Source of the DNA: Daucus carota subsp. sativus
Taxonomy: Eukaryota; Streptophyta; Magnoliopsida; Apiales; Apiaceae
Reading direction: 5' to 3'
Length of the DNA stretch: 64,000 nt
Assembly: GCF_001625215.2 (NCBI RefSeq)
Contig: NC_030387.2
Location: 31,953,606-32,017,605, forward strand
Part shown: piece after piece, positions 50,561-63,400 of the stretch
Layout of the letters: the number at the start of each line of letters is the position of its first letter
Numbering within the stretch: the first letter of the stretch is position 1
Made by a program: the position numbers and the translations under genes
The notes under the pieces: model-generated
Told to the model about the DNA's origin: nothing
Databases searched by the model: none
The model's input: only the letters and a program-made list of their open reading frames with translations

Positions 50561-52139
50561 CTTTACCTTAAAATACGCCGGAGTGAGACTACTGGATCGT
50601 GAGAGAAAGAGGAAATATTCGGAAGAGGGTAGATTTTTTGATTGTTGAAGAGACTAAAATTATATAGTCTTGTACTCATGAGGCGATAATATCTATGGGG
50701 CGATAAGATCTATGAGGCGATAAGATCTAGGAATATTTGTCGGTGTGCGTCTACAGGTGATAAAGGTTCCCAATGGCCATGGAAATGTCTGTGTGCGTCT
50801 ACACGAGATGCAGATGCATCTGTGTTTGTGGGAGCAATATGAAGTGTCCAAGAATCTGTAAAAGAAATTTTATTCATCTTTTCATTCTCTTTAACTCACG
50901 TGGTTAGTTTGAATTGACAAAAAGTACACAAATTGAGCAAAATTTTATTTTTAGCAAAAACGTTTCATAATGAACATATTCTTATTGTATTAATTTTTAG
51001 CAAAAACATTTCATAATTTACATACTTATACCTCTTTTGGACATTTAAAATTTGGATTCTCGTTTAATGTCCCTAGCACGTCTTTTCGCATTGCTCTTTC
51101 ATTTCCTTATAAAAAAAATTGCATTTTGCTAGAGGTTTTAGTCCTTACCTATGTGATATTGTTATGTGTGTGCATCATTGTTTTTATATGCAAAACTGGA
51201 GATTTCTAGACACTTCCTTAGGGACCGATTCACTCGACTCTCTTCTTATGTGACATCATTTTGTGTATGTGCTAGTACCGTATTTATATCAAAAATCTCA
51301 AGAGCTCCAGAAGCTTCTTTCTCCATAAAATTCTAGATACTTTATGAGGCCGATTCACTTAACTCCTCTCATGTGATGACATCATTTTTATATGTGCTAG
51401 TACTGTATTTAATATTTATATCAAAAATCTCAAAAGCTCTAGGACACTTCCTTTTCCCCAGAATTCTAGACACTTCTTTAGCGACCGATTTACTCGACTC
51501 TTCTTATATGACATCATTTTGAGTATGTGCTAGTACTATATATATCAAAAATCACATGAGCTCTAGACAACCTCAAATACTTCCTCCCAATTCACTAGAT
51601 TCTTCTTATGCCCTTTATTTAATCATATGTATGTGTGTTATGGTGCTCTTTACCATGCAATTTCGCCGGAGCGGATTATATCTTACAAAATCCAAAGAAG
51701 ATGGACAGGGTAGGTAGATTTCATGCAGGGTAAATATCATTGTATATCATCCTTTGTTCCAGATCAAGAGCCCGATAACACTATTGTAAGTACCGTAACA
51801 AATCTTCAAAGAGAAATGAAGAGGTTCAGACAAGAAATCACATTACATCAGTTACTTGAGAAATTTCGGATGAAATATCCTAATATTCCCGAGTAACTAA
51901 TTTGATGTGTCGTATTGGATTTAACCTCTTGATTTTTCTTTTTTGATTGGCAAAAGTACTTCATAGTAATGCTTATCGGGTCTTGATCTGGAACAAGGGG
52001 TGATACAATGACTTGCATATGGCACTGAGGGTGATATATAGTAATATCACCTACAAATCACTGGTCAGTGGTCCTCAATTATGTCCGAAAAGAGATGTCC
52101 AGGCGGACACTAATCACACTGATGCAGTCAGTTCTTATA
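50561..52139 (+). repeat. Segmental duplication, copy A
   Basis: Diverged direct copy of 60401-63734 without that copy's ~1.8-kb middle part. Shared landmarks include ATACGCCGGAGTGAGACTAC, the thrice-repeated GAGGCGATAAGATCTA-like words, CTAGCACGT...TTTCGCATTG, and a tail coding-like stretch FRQEITLHQLLEKF near 51830. No intact gene lies inside. Confidence 0.85.
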
Positions 52140-52190
52140 GATTATGCATATAGATTATGCTGTTAGGGAGTTGTATTTGTTTAGGTTGTA
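52140..52190 (+). pseudogene. Small remnant of an F-box gene
   Basis: The words GATTATGCT, then TAGGGAGTTGTATTTGT, repeat the stretch at about 52872-52901 of the neighbouring F-box gene (the HIDYASRELYLW segment). It lies exactly at the edge of duplication copy A, suggesting a breakpoint within an F-box copy. Confidence 0.5.
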
Positions 52191-52494
52191 TCTGGATACT
52201 ATATCCGGCTACCGATATGAATTTTTGGATCCGAATCAACATACATATACATATAAATTTGTTTAAAAAAAAACATACATATAGATTAATATTAGAATTA
52301 TCCGTTTTACACCTTGACATTTTTGTGGTAGTTACTTTATTCTTTACATTGGTTAAAATCACTGCAAAAAGCTCTTCACTTTTACGTACACTTCCATGTT
52401 TACGTTGGTTTTAAAATCATTACAAAAAGCTCTTCACAATAATCCGCTTTCATTGTTTCCAAAACCATTTTCACAATTCTCCTTTGCAATCAAA

Positions 52495-53756
52495 ATGTCA
52501 ATTGCTCCAGTAGCAACAATGGAGTCTCAACGACGACGTTTCATGATCTCCCTGAAGAAACCACCGCTGAAATCTTCTCAAGACTCTCTGTAAAAGACCT
52601 AATCAAATCAAGCTCAGTGAACAAAGCATGGTACTCTCTTATCAACAACCCATCTTTTATTTCCTCTCAAATTCGGAAAGCTGTAACTTTTGTGATGATA
52701 ATGCTGTGCTTATAATCCCCCCTTTTATCTCTCACCAAAATTACTGCTCTTTGATCTCTGCTGATACTTCTCAAGTTATCGAAAAATTCGACATTCCCTT
52801 TGTTACCAAGAGTGGCAGTTTGAAGCTGATTGCGCAAGTAGATGGGATGCTTTTGTTAACTGATTTGCATATTGATTATGCTTCTAGGGAGTTGTATTTG
52901 TGGAACCCTTTTGTTAGGAGACATAGGGTTCTTGTTTCGAGTTGTTTTAAGAGGCTTTGGATGATAGGGAGAAGAGTTATTATGTTGTCGGGATGGGGTA
53001 TGATAAGGGTACGGATGATTATAAGGTATTAGGATTGTTTACGTTCAGGATATATGGAAAGGGGAAGCAGTTTGGAGAGGTGGCTCCGAAGGTTGAGGTT
53101 TATAGTTTGAGGAAGAACACGTGGAAGAAGATGGGGGATTCTCGGGTTCCGAGGCTTGTTAATGAAATGGGGGCTTATGTTGATGGTAGGTACTACTGGG
53201 TAGAGATGAAACAACCTGGAACTGAGGAGTTTAATAGTTTGAAGGGGAATGAGTTGAAGATAATGTCATATGATTTTGATACGCAGTTGTTTGGGGAATT
53301 TAATGTGCCAAATCGTGTTCCCCGTCTATTTGGAGTTATTGCCCCGTTTAAGCTCATGAGTTTTGAAGGTTCACTCGCTCTTTGTACTTTGGACCCAGAT
53401 TGCTACAATCTAGTGCCTCCCAAGTATCCTTTTCCTATATGGTTGAGAGGCAACGAAAAGGTGTAGGCTCTTGGGTTCTACTTGCTACAGCTGTGCTCAA
53501 ACAATATGGGCATCCTTTGAATATTACAAAGACTGGAACTCTTATAGTAGAGTCATTCCAATCGCAGCGTCCTGATGAAACGCACATAGTCTCTATTAAT
53601 TTTAAGAGCAGGATTTCTAAATATCATGGATATGGTAAGCACGGGGGTCCAGATGTTTCCCGTGAAGTCCTTGCTCCATCTACTGTAGACACCTCGTTTC
53701 CACAGAGTCTAATCATGTACGAGGGAGGCAAATCACTGTTGAAATATGCAAAGTGA
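52495..53756 (+). pseudogene. F-box/FBA gene with four frameshifts
   Basis: The protein can be followed through successive frames. It starts at ATG 52495, then an F-box (FHDLPEETTAEIFSRL, NKAWYSLINNPSFI, about 52539-52660), a segment with DGMLLLTDLHIDYASRELYL and WNPFVRRHRVL (to about 52950), an F-box-associated region (GYDKGTDDYKVL, then APKVEVYSLRKNTWK, DGRYYWVEM; 52957-53400), and a tail to a TGA at 53756. The family would be an SCF substrate receptor of about 400 residues. Each of the four frame changes equals loss of one base. Nothing else is missing, so this is either a recent pseudogene or an intact gene with sequencing deletions. Confidence 0.75.
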
Positions 53757-54690
53757 GGAATTGTCAGTCTACTGCTGTTAAGTGATACAAATCTCCATCT
53801 ACTAATTAATGATTATATTCTTCAGTCCATAACGATTATATTTACTATTTTGCATATGGCGTGGTTGATAATGGCAATATAAAAGAAATATTACAATAAA
53901 TCTGTGAGAAGTCCATATTTTTGTATCATGTACAACATTCTTTGCTATCGTTTTTTCCAAGTTATCTTATCGTTTATAATTTCTCACTCACTCTTTTTCT
54001 GTTTGACCTTTGAATTCAAATCACTGTATTGAATTGTGGTTATGGAGTTGTTTGTGAAAAACAAGAGAGAGTTGTCTATTTGTTTGACTGATTATATTCT
54101 GGAAATCTGTCAATAGTGTTGAACGTCTAATTCAATATTTTCTAATAGACTTCATATTAATATTAGCTTGTAGTATAACAGAATCATCCTCGTAATCCTT
54201 TGGCAGCTTAACTTGCTAATGTTGCTTTAAATTTCTTGATCCGTTCTATTTGTTTTTGTATAACTCGCACTTCATAGCATATAAAGAACTCTTGGATTAC
54301 AGATGTTGTAATTTCTTTATCAATTCTTTAGACCTTTACGTGTCTTTAGACCTTTATCAGCACTGTCTACCTAGAAAAGCCCACATATCAGAATGTTGTA
54401 TGCAATAAGAAATACATTACAGAACTCAATGAGTTACGGTGGATGCAAAACAGGAGTTGCATTTCTTGTTGAACTGAAATATTACAAAACATATGAGATA
54501 CATTTGCTCATAAATTATTTCTTAAGGCACATATATGGCCTCAGTGTTATTATATATATCGATTTTTCCTCCAACTACTTCTTCATGCACCGGAGGTAAG
54601 CTTAGTTTACGCTGCATAGAAAAATATATTAGTCAGTCATGTGTACTAATGAACTAATCAAAAAAATTATCAACAATCCGTGAAATAAAC
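53757..54690. other. Intergenic
   Basis: The 3' flank of the F-box gene and of the convergent lipid transfer protein gene. No further feature was recognised. Confidence 0.5.
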
Positions 54691-55065
54691 TTACGTGTTA
54701 CAGTCGAATTTACGATCTGCAGAGTATATAAATGGAAGTCCGCATTTTGCAGGAAGAGCGTCTATTTTAGGAATACGAGCATCTGGAGCAGGAACACCAG
54801 CTCTGTTTCTATTAGAACGATCCTGCACGCAACGACACAACTCAATCCTCTCTTCTCTAGTCTTGGCCGTATCACGGAATGCTTTTAAAGAGTTGCAACA
54901 CTCAGCAGATGGATCCTGCTGTTCGCCCCTGTGAAATGGATCACAAAGTTGCTTTGTACGTTCTTGTAATGTTGTTCCGCAGGTAAAAGCCTCCCCTTGC
55001 TCCACCATCAGAAAAGCCGCCAAAAATGTGGCAAAAACCATCGTCAAGTACACAATCTTCGCCAT
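54691..55065 (-). CDS. Non-specific lipid transfer protein (type-1-like)
   Basis: A 124-residue protein in one exon. Residues 1-26 form a signal peptide (MAKIVYLTMVFATFLAAFLM...), predicting secretion to the apoplast. The mature part has the eight-cysteine nsLTP scaffold in order: C, C, CC, CxC, C, C. Spacings are about 11, 14, 19, 1, 28 and 13, close to type 1 but with a longer loop before Cys7. Four disulfides would enclose a hydrophobic lipid cavity. The family carries lipids to cuticle or suberin and many members take part in defence; some are food allergens. The frame is intact. A TATA box lies about 80 nt upstream. The neighbouring F-box gene converges from the left. Confidence 0.88.
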   Translation of the reverse strand: MAKIVYLTMVFATFLAAFLMVEQGEAFTCGTTLQERTKQLCDPFHRGEQQDPSAECCNSLKAFRDTAKTREERIELCRCVQDRSNRNRAGVPAPDARIPKIDALPAKCGLPFIYSADRKFDCNT

Positions 55066-55144
55066 TATTTTCTCAGGTATCTGTAGACTTCTTGGAATGT
55101 GCTATGTAGACAAATTGTGCAGAAACAGATTATGCAGGGAGACG

Positions 55145-55152
55145 CATTTATA
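55145..55152 (-). promoter_or_regulatory. TATA box of the lipid transfer protein gene
   Basis: TATAAATG on the minus strand, 80 nt before the ATG, placing transcription start near 55118. It suits a strongly expressed, inducible gene. Confidence 0.6.
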
Positions 55153-55159
55153 GGCAAGT

Positions 55160-56247
55160 CGGAGAAGCACTAGAACAAAATTAACAAATCTAACTAACAG
55201 TTAGGACACCTGGTCTGGTAAGTTCACAGAAATGCCTAGGAACAATTGATGCTTGCATCTCTATTAATATGTTTAATTGTGTGGTTACATGTTAGGCTTC
55301 ATCTGAAAAACTACAAATTTTAATCTGGTATGTAAATTAGTTGCCTAATTATCCTCTGCTTGGCCTGTTTTATTTAATTTGTAACTGCAACTCCCTCATC
55401 TCCCTGTTACACTGTGTAAGATCACAGCACACTCACAAGTCACAACACGTTAGAATTTTGCTGGACATGATGTTCTAACTTCTGACCTCATCTCATAAGT
55501 AGATATTTCAGGTTGGCGAAACGAGCCGAGCTAGGCCGAGACAAATTATCACAATTAAACCGTGTTCAATGAGTGAATTTGACGAGTTGGACGAGTTAAT
55601 TTATTTAATATTTTGTCAGATGTGATTAACATGAATGGAAATTAATATCACATCACACTACAAATTATACGTATATTTGATTGTATATTTAGTCTAAATA
55701 ATTTTCTTGCAACAAAAATAAGTTTAACAATACAAAAATCAGATGCGATGCAATAAAATGATCCTTGCAACTCTTATTATATTATTATATTCACTTTGAA
55801 ACTTTTGTGATTAAGAAAACTGCAAAGACAATTATTATGATTGTAAATTAACTTTTACCTATAAGTCAATTGAAAATTTGGTAATTTAAATTTAAAAATT
55901 AAAAAAATTTCAAATTATTAAAATAAAATAACTTTATTACTAAATAAAGTTTATTACATATTAAAAAATTAAAACTTCATAATAAAATGCAAATCAGTAA
56001 AAAGGCCAAAAAAGTTAGCATATCTCACTTCTACCTTTGGCTTAAAACCCCCCTAAAAAAGCACTTATACTTCTTTTGCCAACGCTACCTAAACAATAGA
56101 CGCAGCTTAAAGCGCTAAAAAAAGCCCGAAAAGGACTTAAAATAATAAGTGTTGCCAAACACCCACTTACTATCTCCTATTTTTCCCTATATTAGTGTGG
56201 AAATTTTTGTAGAGTAAAACTTGTACCTTACATAGAATATAGTTTTC

Positions 56248-56282
<35 letters not shown>

Positions 56283-57495
56283 ATATATATTAAATCAGTA
56301 CTTACAAAATAAAATAACACATCACCCAAAAAAATTACAAAAAACATAAATTACATATCTTGTATTTTAATTACTTAGCTAAATACTCATACGAAGGTCG
56401 TAAAATATGATCTAGGATCCATAAAATTCTCATCTAAATTTTATTAAAGGGTTATATTTGGTATTTATTTTAAATTTTTATAAGTGAATTGTAAGTAAAA
56501 ATAATTTGATCAGAGTATAAATTTCTAAATCACCTTATGGATTGCGTTGACGAGCGTGCTGTATGTTTACTGAATGGCAGCGAGCAAGGAAAGATAACTC
56601 TGTATATAACACACAACAGGCACATTGTGGTTCGATTTCGAACGTGGTGTAAACCACCTGAAGTCTGGGTTAAATAAACGTAGGTGCAGCTTTTGTGCAG
56701 GGACAGACCAGGTATGAGTTGGATGTGTTATTAGGGATGAGAAGGTAACTTTCTTTTAGCCAAAAGTATTGTCGTGCGAGCGAGATTTCAGCCGAGAGAA
56801 GCAGAAGTTATGAGCCTCAAAAGCTTAACTTGGACGAAAGAATGGAGGAGTGGAAAGTGTCTGTTTGAATGTGATGCCAGCTCCTAGCTAGTCCATGCAG
56901 TAATGGCGGTCGGGAAAACACCTACTTCATGCAAGATCGAAAAATTGTAGGGATATGCTTTAAACACTTTGATGAAGGGTTATTTACTTTTATCTTTAGG
57001 TCTACGAATACGTAACTTATGAATTAGCATGAGTTGCATATCTATGTCAGGCTCTATACTGCTCCAGATTCATCATTTTTATGATTGATTCTGAGAAGTA
57101 TTAATGCAAGTGCGTTTATAAAAAACAAACAAACTTCTCCAAAACAATATTTCACAAATCTATATGGTATTTCGTCTATGACCAATATATATGTAACCAT
57201 ACCCACCAACCCCAACCTAATTTGGTACGTAAAAGCAATGTGAGATTGGGTGATGTTTGAATTTAATTTTCAAACATGCATTTAATCAAGTAACTATATT
57301 TGTCAAAATCCAAACTGTATGCATGTAAAACAAATTACAAATAATTAGAATAATATGATTGTTAGATGAAAAAATAAAATTTAAATTTTAAAATAATAGA
57401 AGAAACCTATTATGTCACAATAAATAAAAGGGGCGGAACAACAAACCACAATTCTCCACAAGACAAACAAAATTTGAATACTCCTTAATCTTTAA
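55160..57495. other. Intergenic with TE-like fragments and TA microsatellite
   Basis: No gene supported. A (TA)n tract lies at about 56247-56290. The end AAGTGTTGCCAAACACCCACTT near 56150-56172 resembles the terminus of a hAT-like repeat, but no partner was found. The stretch 56540-56960 is less AT-rich than its surroundings yet has no long frame. Confidence 0.45.
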
Positions 57496-60145
57496 TTATC
57501 TAAGGGCCTTCTCCTTTTTGATATCTTTGTGCATCCTCGGGAACTTGAGATACCTTTCAAAGCGCTTGTCCGCAGCTTGCTCCTAAGTATTATAAAATAT
57601 CAAAATTGAGTTTATTATATGTATTGTAAATAATCATATCAAAAAAGAGTGGGAAATGTCAAATAAAAAAGATAGAACAAGATGTATAAAAGCGCTAAGT
57701 CCAACAAGTCTAACCTGGCTAGGAGAGTTCTTGCAGTTATCACAAAAAATAATGCATGAACTCTTTGCATCAGTGTTGGTACAAGATGGATGGAACCTAC
57801 AAGGAACATTAAAAGCACAATCAACGCAACACGAAAACTTCTATGAAAATTGAAATCACAAGGAATGCACGTTTAAGGAGATAATTCTTAGTGAGTTAAT
57901 CAACTTTTAGTATAAAAAGCCTTACCACACTTCTTATGAAAATATAGAATCTATTCAACATTCAACAACAGTAAATAAAAGAGTTGCATGTATGCACCTC
58001 AAGATTTCTTTTTCTGAAATGCTGGAAATGAAAATAAAGCACATACATTGATACATAAAAGAGCAATTTTTTATTATATGGATACCGTACCTTGATTTGC
58101 ATATCTGACAATAGACATACAGATCCGGATTGTAAGGATTCCCGCAAATGCACAGCCTGCAATTAAGATTTAAGAATAGTCAAATTAGACACTTTAAAAG
58201 GAGTAATTTTGTAACTAAACACAAACAACAAGTAACTATAGGAGTCACATATCACTTACCAATCAGCATCTTTGACATCAATCAATTTTTTCTTATAAAT
58301 ATCATACTCAAATCGACTGTAGTAATCGGAATCAGAACGCCGACCTTCAAGCTCCATATATTCATGGAAAGTGTGCACGGTACACTTTCCTAGGATACAA
58401 TCTAGACTTTGAGGATCAAAATGGTTAGATAGAAACAATTCTTTTTTCCCGTGACAGTCTTTCTTCCAAAGGTCACCGTGACAGTCTTTCTTCCAAAGAT
58501 CAGTGTCTTGGGGTCTGTAGTACCATCTTACTGTCACCTTTTTAGCCTTGGATTCTACAATCTGAGCAACATATGGTGGATCATCTGGATTAGGGGCCAT
58601 CATAAGCACACAATCTCCATCTACAGAACATCAAAGTATAGACAATGTGAGAAATAAACAATACCATATTCAACAACTCATACAAAAAAGAAGTGTGATT
58701 GTCATCCCCTAAACACTATGTGTGGTAACTCACTAAGGGGTCATGTGTTTTTTTGTAATGCTTTTTGATGAACTTATATTAATGTAGTCCAGTAAGATTG
58801 TTTTAAAGAAAATCTAAAGTTTAAAAAGTGTATAGTTCATATCATGTTTAATCAAAATATTGTAAATTGTAATGATTTATTCTGTACCATACGGTGAGAC
58901 GAGGGAGGTGGAAGAACAAAGATGAAATAGGAAACATATGTCTAAATAGCAAAAAGATATGTTGAGAAGAAAATTTGTAAATAGAATTCGCTGACAGACA
59001 AGCATACAAGTGAGCATCAAGGGTTTGAGCCTCAAAGTCAATATGCTGAGGAACACTTCATGAGAATAAGGACCTTGAGAATGAGTGTTATTGAAGGATG
59101 GTGGGCGTTATATAGAGTTTTATTCTATTTTAGTTCTCTTTACTACCTCCTAATGACTTTCTATAAAAAGATCATAATAAAATATAACATAATTATTAAG
59201 TTTTTAAGAGATATAACATATTTATTAGGCTTTTTAGAGAGATATTGTGTATTTTTGAGGGAGAAATGTAGATAGCTTCCACTAAGAGATTGAGCAGGGA
59301 TTCAAAGGGTTTGTTTGGAAATTGTAGAGATATTTTTAAGTTATAATTTCTAAACTCTAAGTTGTAGAGATATTTATTATTTGTGTGATTTTCATTGTTT
59401 TAGAGATGGGATGATGATAATCCAATTATCTAGGTAAGACCATATTTGGTGACTAGTACTAGAACAGACACAATATAAAAGCTAGTAAACTTACATTAGA
59501 CAAAGTTAACGAAAAATTGAGTTTAACCACAATCAATCCCTCAAATGACCATCAATTATATGATTGTTATATGGTAGAGCTTATGAAATAAATAGATGAT
59601 AATACCAATGAGGGAGAAACAAAATTGATGGAAAATAAACAATGAACGACATCCATTAAGTAAATGTTACTCCCTCTGTCACATTCAAATTCTATACATA
59701 CTTTAGTACTCCTGTAAAGTTTATTTTTATAATTTCTTTTTAAGATTTACTTCTTCCGGATAAAAAATTAAATATTTAAATTTTTATTAGTTATAGAGCT
59801 ATACGTTATAGTCTTGTAGAAGCATTAAAGTACGTGCCGCGTCCAACAATGTATACAACTCAGAGGGACGGTGAGAGTATTAACAAATGATGCCTCCAGG
59901 CATCGTTATTTAATACTCCATCGCCTCCGGAGTTGTATACATTTATTATATCATAACATGAGCAACACAAATAATAAAATCATAATTAAAACTACATAAA
60001 TATATAGAGTTATTACCATTATAATGAGGACTATTATGTTGCATAGCTTCGATTGTGCAAGGGAGTTGATGGAATCATGTGACGAGATTCTTTTCCTACC
60101 CTTGGGATCCCTCACACCTTGTACATCTTTTCTTGTGCGGCTCAT
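57496..60145 (-). CDS. BAH-PHD histone reader (EBS/SHL-like)
   Basis: Five exons on the minus strand fit in phase: 60145-60100, 58620-58260, 58156-58091, 57796-57715 and 57582-57496 (642 nt, 213 residues). Exon 2 encodes the BAH domain (DGDCVLM, PPYVAQI, VRWYYRPQDTD, KKELFLSNHFDPQS, GKCTVH, YYSRFEYD). Exons 3 and 4 encode a PHD finger, C4HC3, with CICGNPYNPDLYVYCQIC, then FHPSC, then CDNC. A basic tail ends KKEKALR. EBS and SHL bind H3K4me3 through PHD and H3K27me3 through BAH to repress flowering genes; this copy keeps the scaffold but is divergent. Exon 1 could instead run to a GTAATA donor in the same phase near 60017. A 27-bp tandem duplication lies in the BAH exon. All exons are open, so it is probably functional. 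Confidence 0.85.
58448..58501 (-). repeat. In-frame 27-bp tandem duplication in the BAH exon
   Basis: The codons for DLWKKDCHG occur twice in a row with two base differences, in the loop between the RWYYRP strand and KELFLS. EBS and SHL have a single loop with one HG at this point. It keeps the frame. Confidence 0.9.
59670..59877. mobile_element. Stowaway-like MITE
   Basis: It begins CTCCCTCTGTCAC and ends with the imperfect inverse GGGACGGTGAGAG, flanked by TA on both sides, about 208 bp. It sits in the first intron of the BAH-PHD gene. Confidence 0.75.
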
Positions 60146-60345
60146 AGCTGTAAAATATCAAAAGTAAATTTTAGCCAGATCTGTTGCAATTAGAAATCAA
60201 AAACGAAAACTCTGTATAAATTCGAAAACCAAAATTGGAATCAATTGCAAGAAACATACGAGTACTTACTAATTATTAGTTCAAACTAATTACCCGATTA
60301 TACATGAACACACACCACTTTACGAGAAAACAGAATTTTGGGAGA
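60146..60345 (-). promoter_or_regulatory. Promoter/5' flank of the BAH-PHD gene
   Basis: About 200 bp upstream of the minus-strand ATG. It is copied, inverted, at 50262-50450, which suggests the copied unit included the promoter. No TATA box stands out. Confidence 0.4.
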
Positions 60346-60400
60346 AAGATGATATATTTGGGGGGTGGGGGATGTATAATCCAATATTTTTAGTAGTGAC

Positions 60401-63400
60401 TTTACCTTAAATACGCCGGAGTGAGACTACTGGATCGTGAGAGAAAGATGAAATATTAGGGACGGGGTAGATTTTTCAATTGTTGAAAAGACTAAAAATG
60501 TATAGTCTTGTACTCATGAGGCGATAATATCTATGGGGCGATAAGATCTATGAGGCGATAAGATATAGGAATATTTGTCGGTGTGCATCTACAGGAGATA
60601 AAGGTTCCCGATGGTCATGAAAATGTCTGCGTGCGTCTACACGAGATGTAGATGCATCTGTGTTTGTGGGAGCAATATGAAGTGTCCAAGAATCTGTAAA
60701 AGAAAATTTTATTCATCTTTTCATTCACTTTTAACTCATGTGGTTAGTTTGAATTGACAAAAGTACACAAATTGAGCAAAATTTAATTAAATAGAATTAT
60801 AAATGTAGAATATTTATTTAGTTATAATATTACAAAGGCATGAACTCTCAAATGCACATATACAAAATGCACTTTTTCTTTAATTTATAACTACATGCAA
60901 ACTCCAATCTCTTTGTTACACTATATGGCTCTGTTTGGAAGTCAGAGATTTTGGGCAAAATTAGAGGCTTGAGGGTGTTTTAGAGGTTTGACAACTAGAA
61001 CCGCTAATATTAGTGCTTGGTAGTTATAAGCGGATTGTAATAAAGGTTTTTTTTACAAAAATCGGTCCTATGCGGTCAACATCCCGCCTAGGCTGCCCAA
61101 ATCCCGCCTAGGAGGTCCAGGCGGGTCAAAAACAAAAAAAAACATTTTTAATAAATTAAATCTAAAATTATGATTATATTATAAGAAATTATTAGTCACT
61201 TGTCCTTAACTTAATATCCTATAAGTGACTAATTTTATTTAATATTTATTACATTATTTCGATTGGTATATATTTATTAATCAATGATTTGTATTATATA
61301 TATCAAGTATTTATTAATATATGATATTATATTGTTTACTAGTTTGACTCCACTAGTAGTGAAAAGTAGAAAAATTATTAAATTACATATAATTATAATA
61401 ATTTAAAAATAATATATGTCGATTAATGCTCCGATTAATCTTTCCGATTAATCCCCGATTTACCGATTAATCGCTAGAAGGTACCCCGACCGCCCTGGAA
61501 CGCCTAGCGATTTCTAGAACCCTGAATACAATAATGAGTTACACTATACTGGATGCTTTGAATGGTGATAGAGATGATTGGCTGGTAAGAGTAAGAGTTT
61601 GTCGGATGCACAAATTTATTTTATTCTAAAAATTTTAATTTTAAATCATTAATATAATTTTTATAGGCCGCCGCAACGCGCGGCTTCTCAACTAGTTACC
61701 TCTAAATATGAGTTAAAAGAGTAATAATATTATTTATAGAGTTTTATTATTAAATGTTACCACAATAAAGTAAGATTATGACTTCTAATATTTATGATAA
61801 TATATTTAGATTTTATCAAATTTATGTGCTATTTATTTTTATTATAAAGTTATTTTCTTTGTTTTAATTAAATATAAATAGTAGATAAACTTGTTAAAAT
61901 TTAAATATATTATTATAAATATTAGAATTCATAACCTTTTACTTGGTTATGTTACATTCAAGAATAATATTTAGAACTTTGTAAAAAAATATTTTTACTC
62001 CCGAAGGACATATACTTGTTTGATATCTTTCATGACTATAATGATATAAATGATATCCTGTTATTCGTTAAGACCCATAAATAGAGTGATATATGACGTT
62101 GACTTCAGCGATCATTTTAATATTCCAGTACAAACTGAAGTACATTAATTTTGATGATACAAATGAAGGACATTTCATTTCTTTTTAATAAACAACCAGA
62201 AGTTTACTCTTATAATTTGCTAATATGGAGACGACAGAAATTCAAATCAAATATGTATATAATTGTCAATGTTTGATTGGTGCACATTATATCATATCAC
62301 TATTCCCATTTCCAAGTAAATCCTATTATTTTGTTTGTAATGAAGAATTAGCTTTGCCCATTAGAAAATCTAAATCATAATTAATCATTATGTTGTACAT
62401 CAAGTTATGTTGGGAATTAGTTTTTGAGTTTACACGAATTCTAAATATATAATTAGTCACTGCAGGTGAATATGAAATCTCATTAGGATTGTTCTTCTTT
62501 CTGGAAAATTATTTTCTTTTTTATAGTTTGGTGATAATTTATGAATCTAGCGCCATAATGAACATATTCTTTATTGTATTTAATTTTTAGCAAAAACGTT
62601 TCAGAATTTACATACTTATACCTCTTTTGGACATTTAAAATTTTGGATTCTCGTTTAATGTCCCTAGCACGTTCTTTTCGCATTGCTCTTTCATTTCCTT
62701 ATAAAAAAATTGCATTTCGCTAGAGGTTTTAGTCCTTACCTATGTGATATTGTTATGTGTGCGCATCATTGTTTTTATATGCAAAACTGGAGATTTCTAG
62801 ACACTTCTTTAGGGCCCGATTCACTCGACTCTCTTCTTATGTGACATCAGTTTGTGTATGTGTTAGTACCGTATTTATATCAAAATCTCAAGAGCTCCAG
62901 AAGCTTCTTTCCCCATAAAATTCTAGATATTTTTGTGAGGCCGATTCACTCAACTCTTCTCATGTGATGACATCATTCTTTATATGTGCTAGTACTGTAT
63001 TTAATATTTATATCAAAAATCTCAAAAGCTCTAGACACTTCCTTTTCCCTAGAATTCTAGACACTTCTTTAGCGACCGATTCACTCGACTCTTCTTATAT
63101 GACATCATTTTGTGTATGTGCTAGTATTATATATATCAAAAATCGCATGAGCTCTAGACAACCCCAAACACTTCCTCCCAATTCACTAGATTCTTCTTAT
63201 GCCCTTGTATTTAATCATATGTATGCGTGTTATGGTGCTCTTTACCATGCAATTTCGCCGAAGCGGATTGTATCTTACAAATTCCAAAAGAGATGGACAG
63301 GGTAGGTAGATTTCATGCATGGGTAAATATCATTGTATATCATCCTTTGTTCCAGATCAAGAGTCCGGTAACACTATTATAAGTACCGTAACAAATCTTC

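Noticed and set aside
56540..56960. Possible gene in a less AT-rich stretch
   Set aside because: No frame longer than chance and no recognisable motif.
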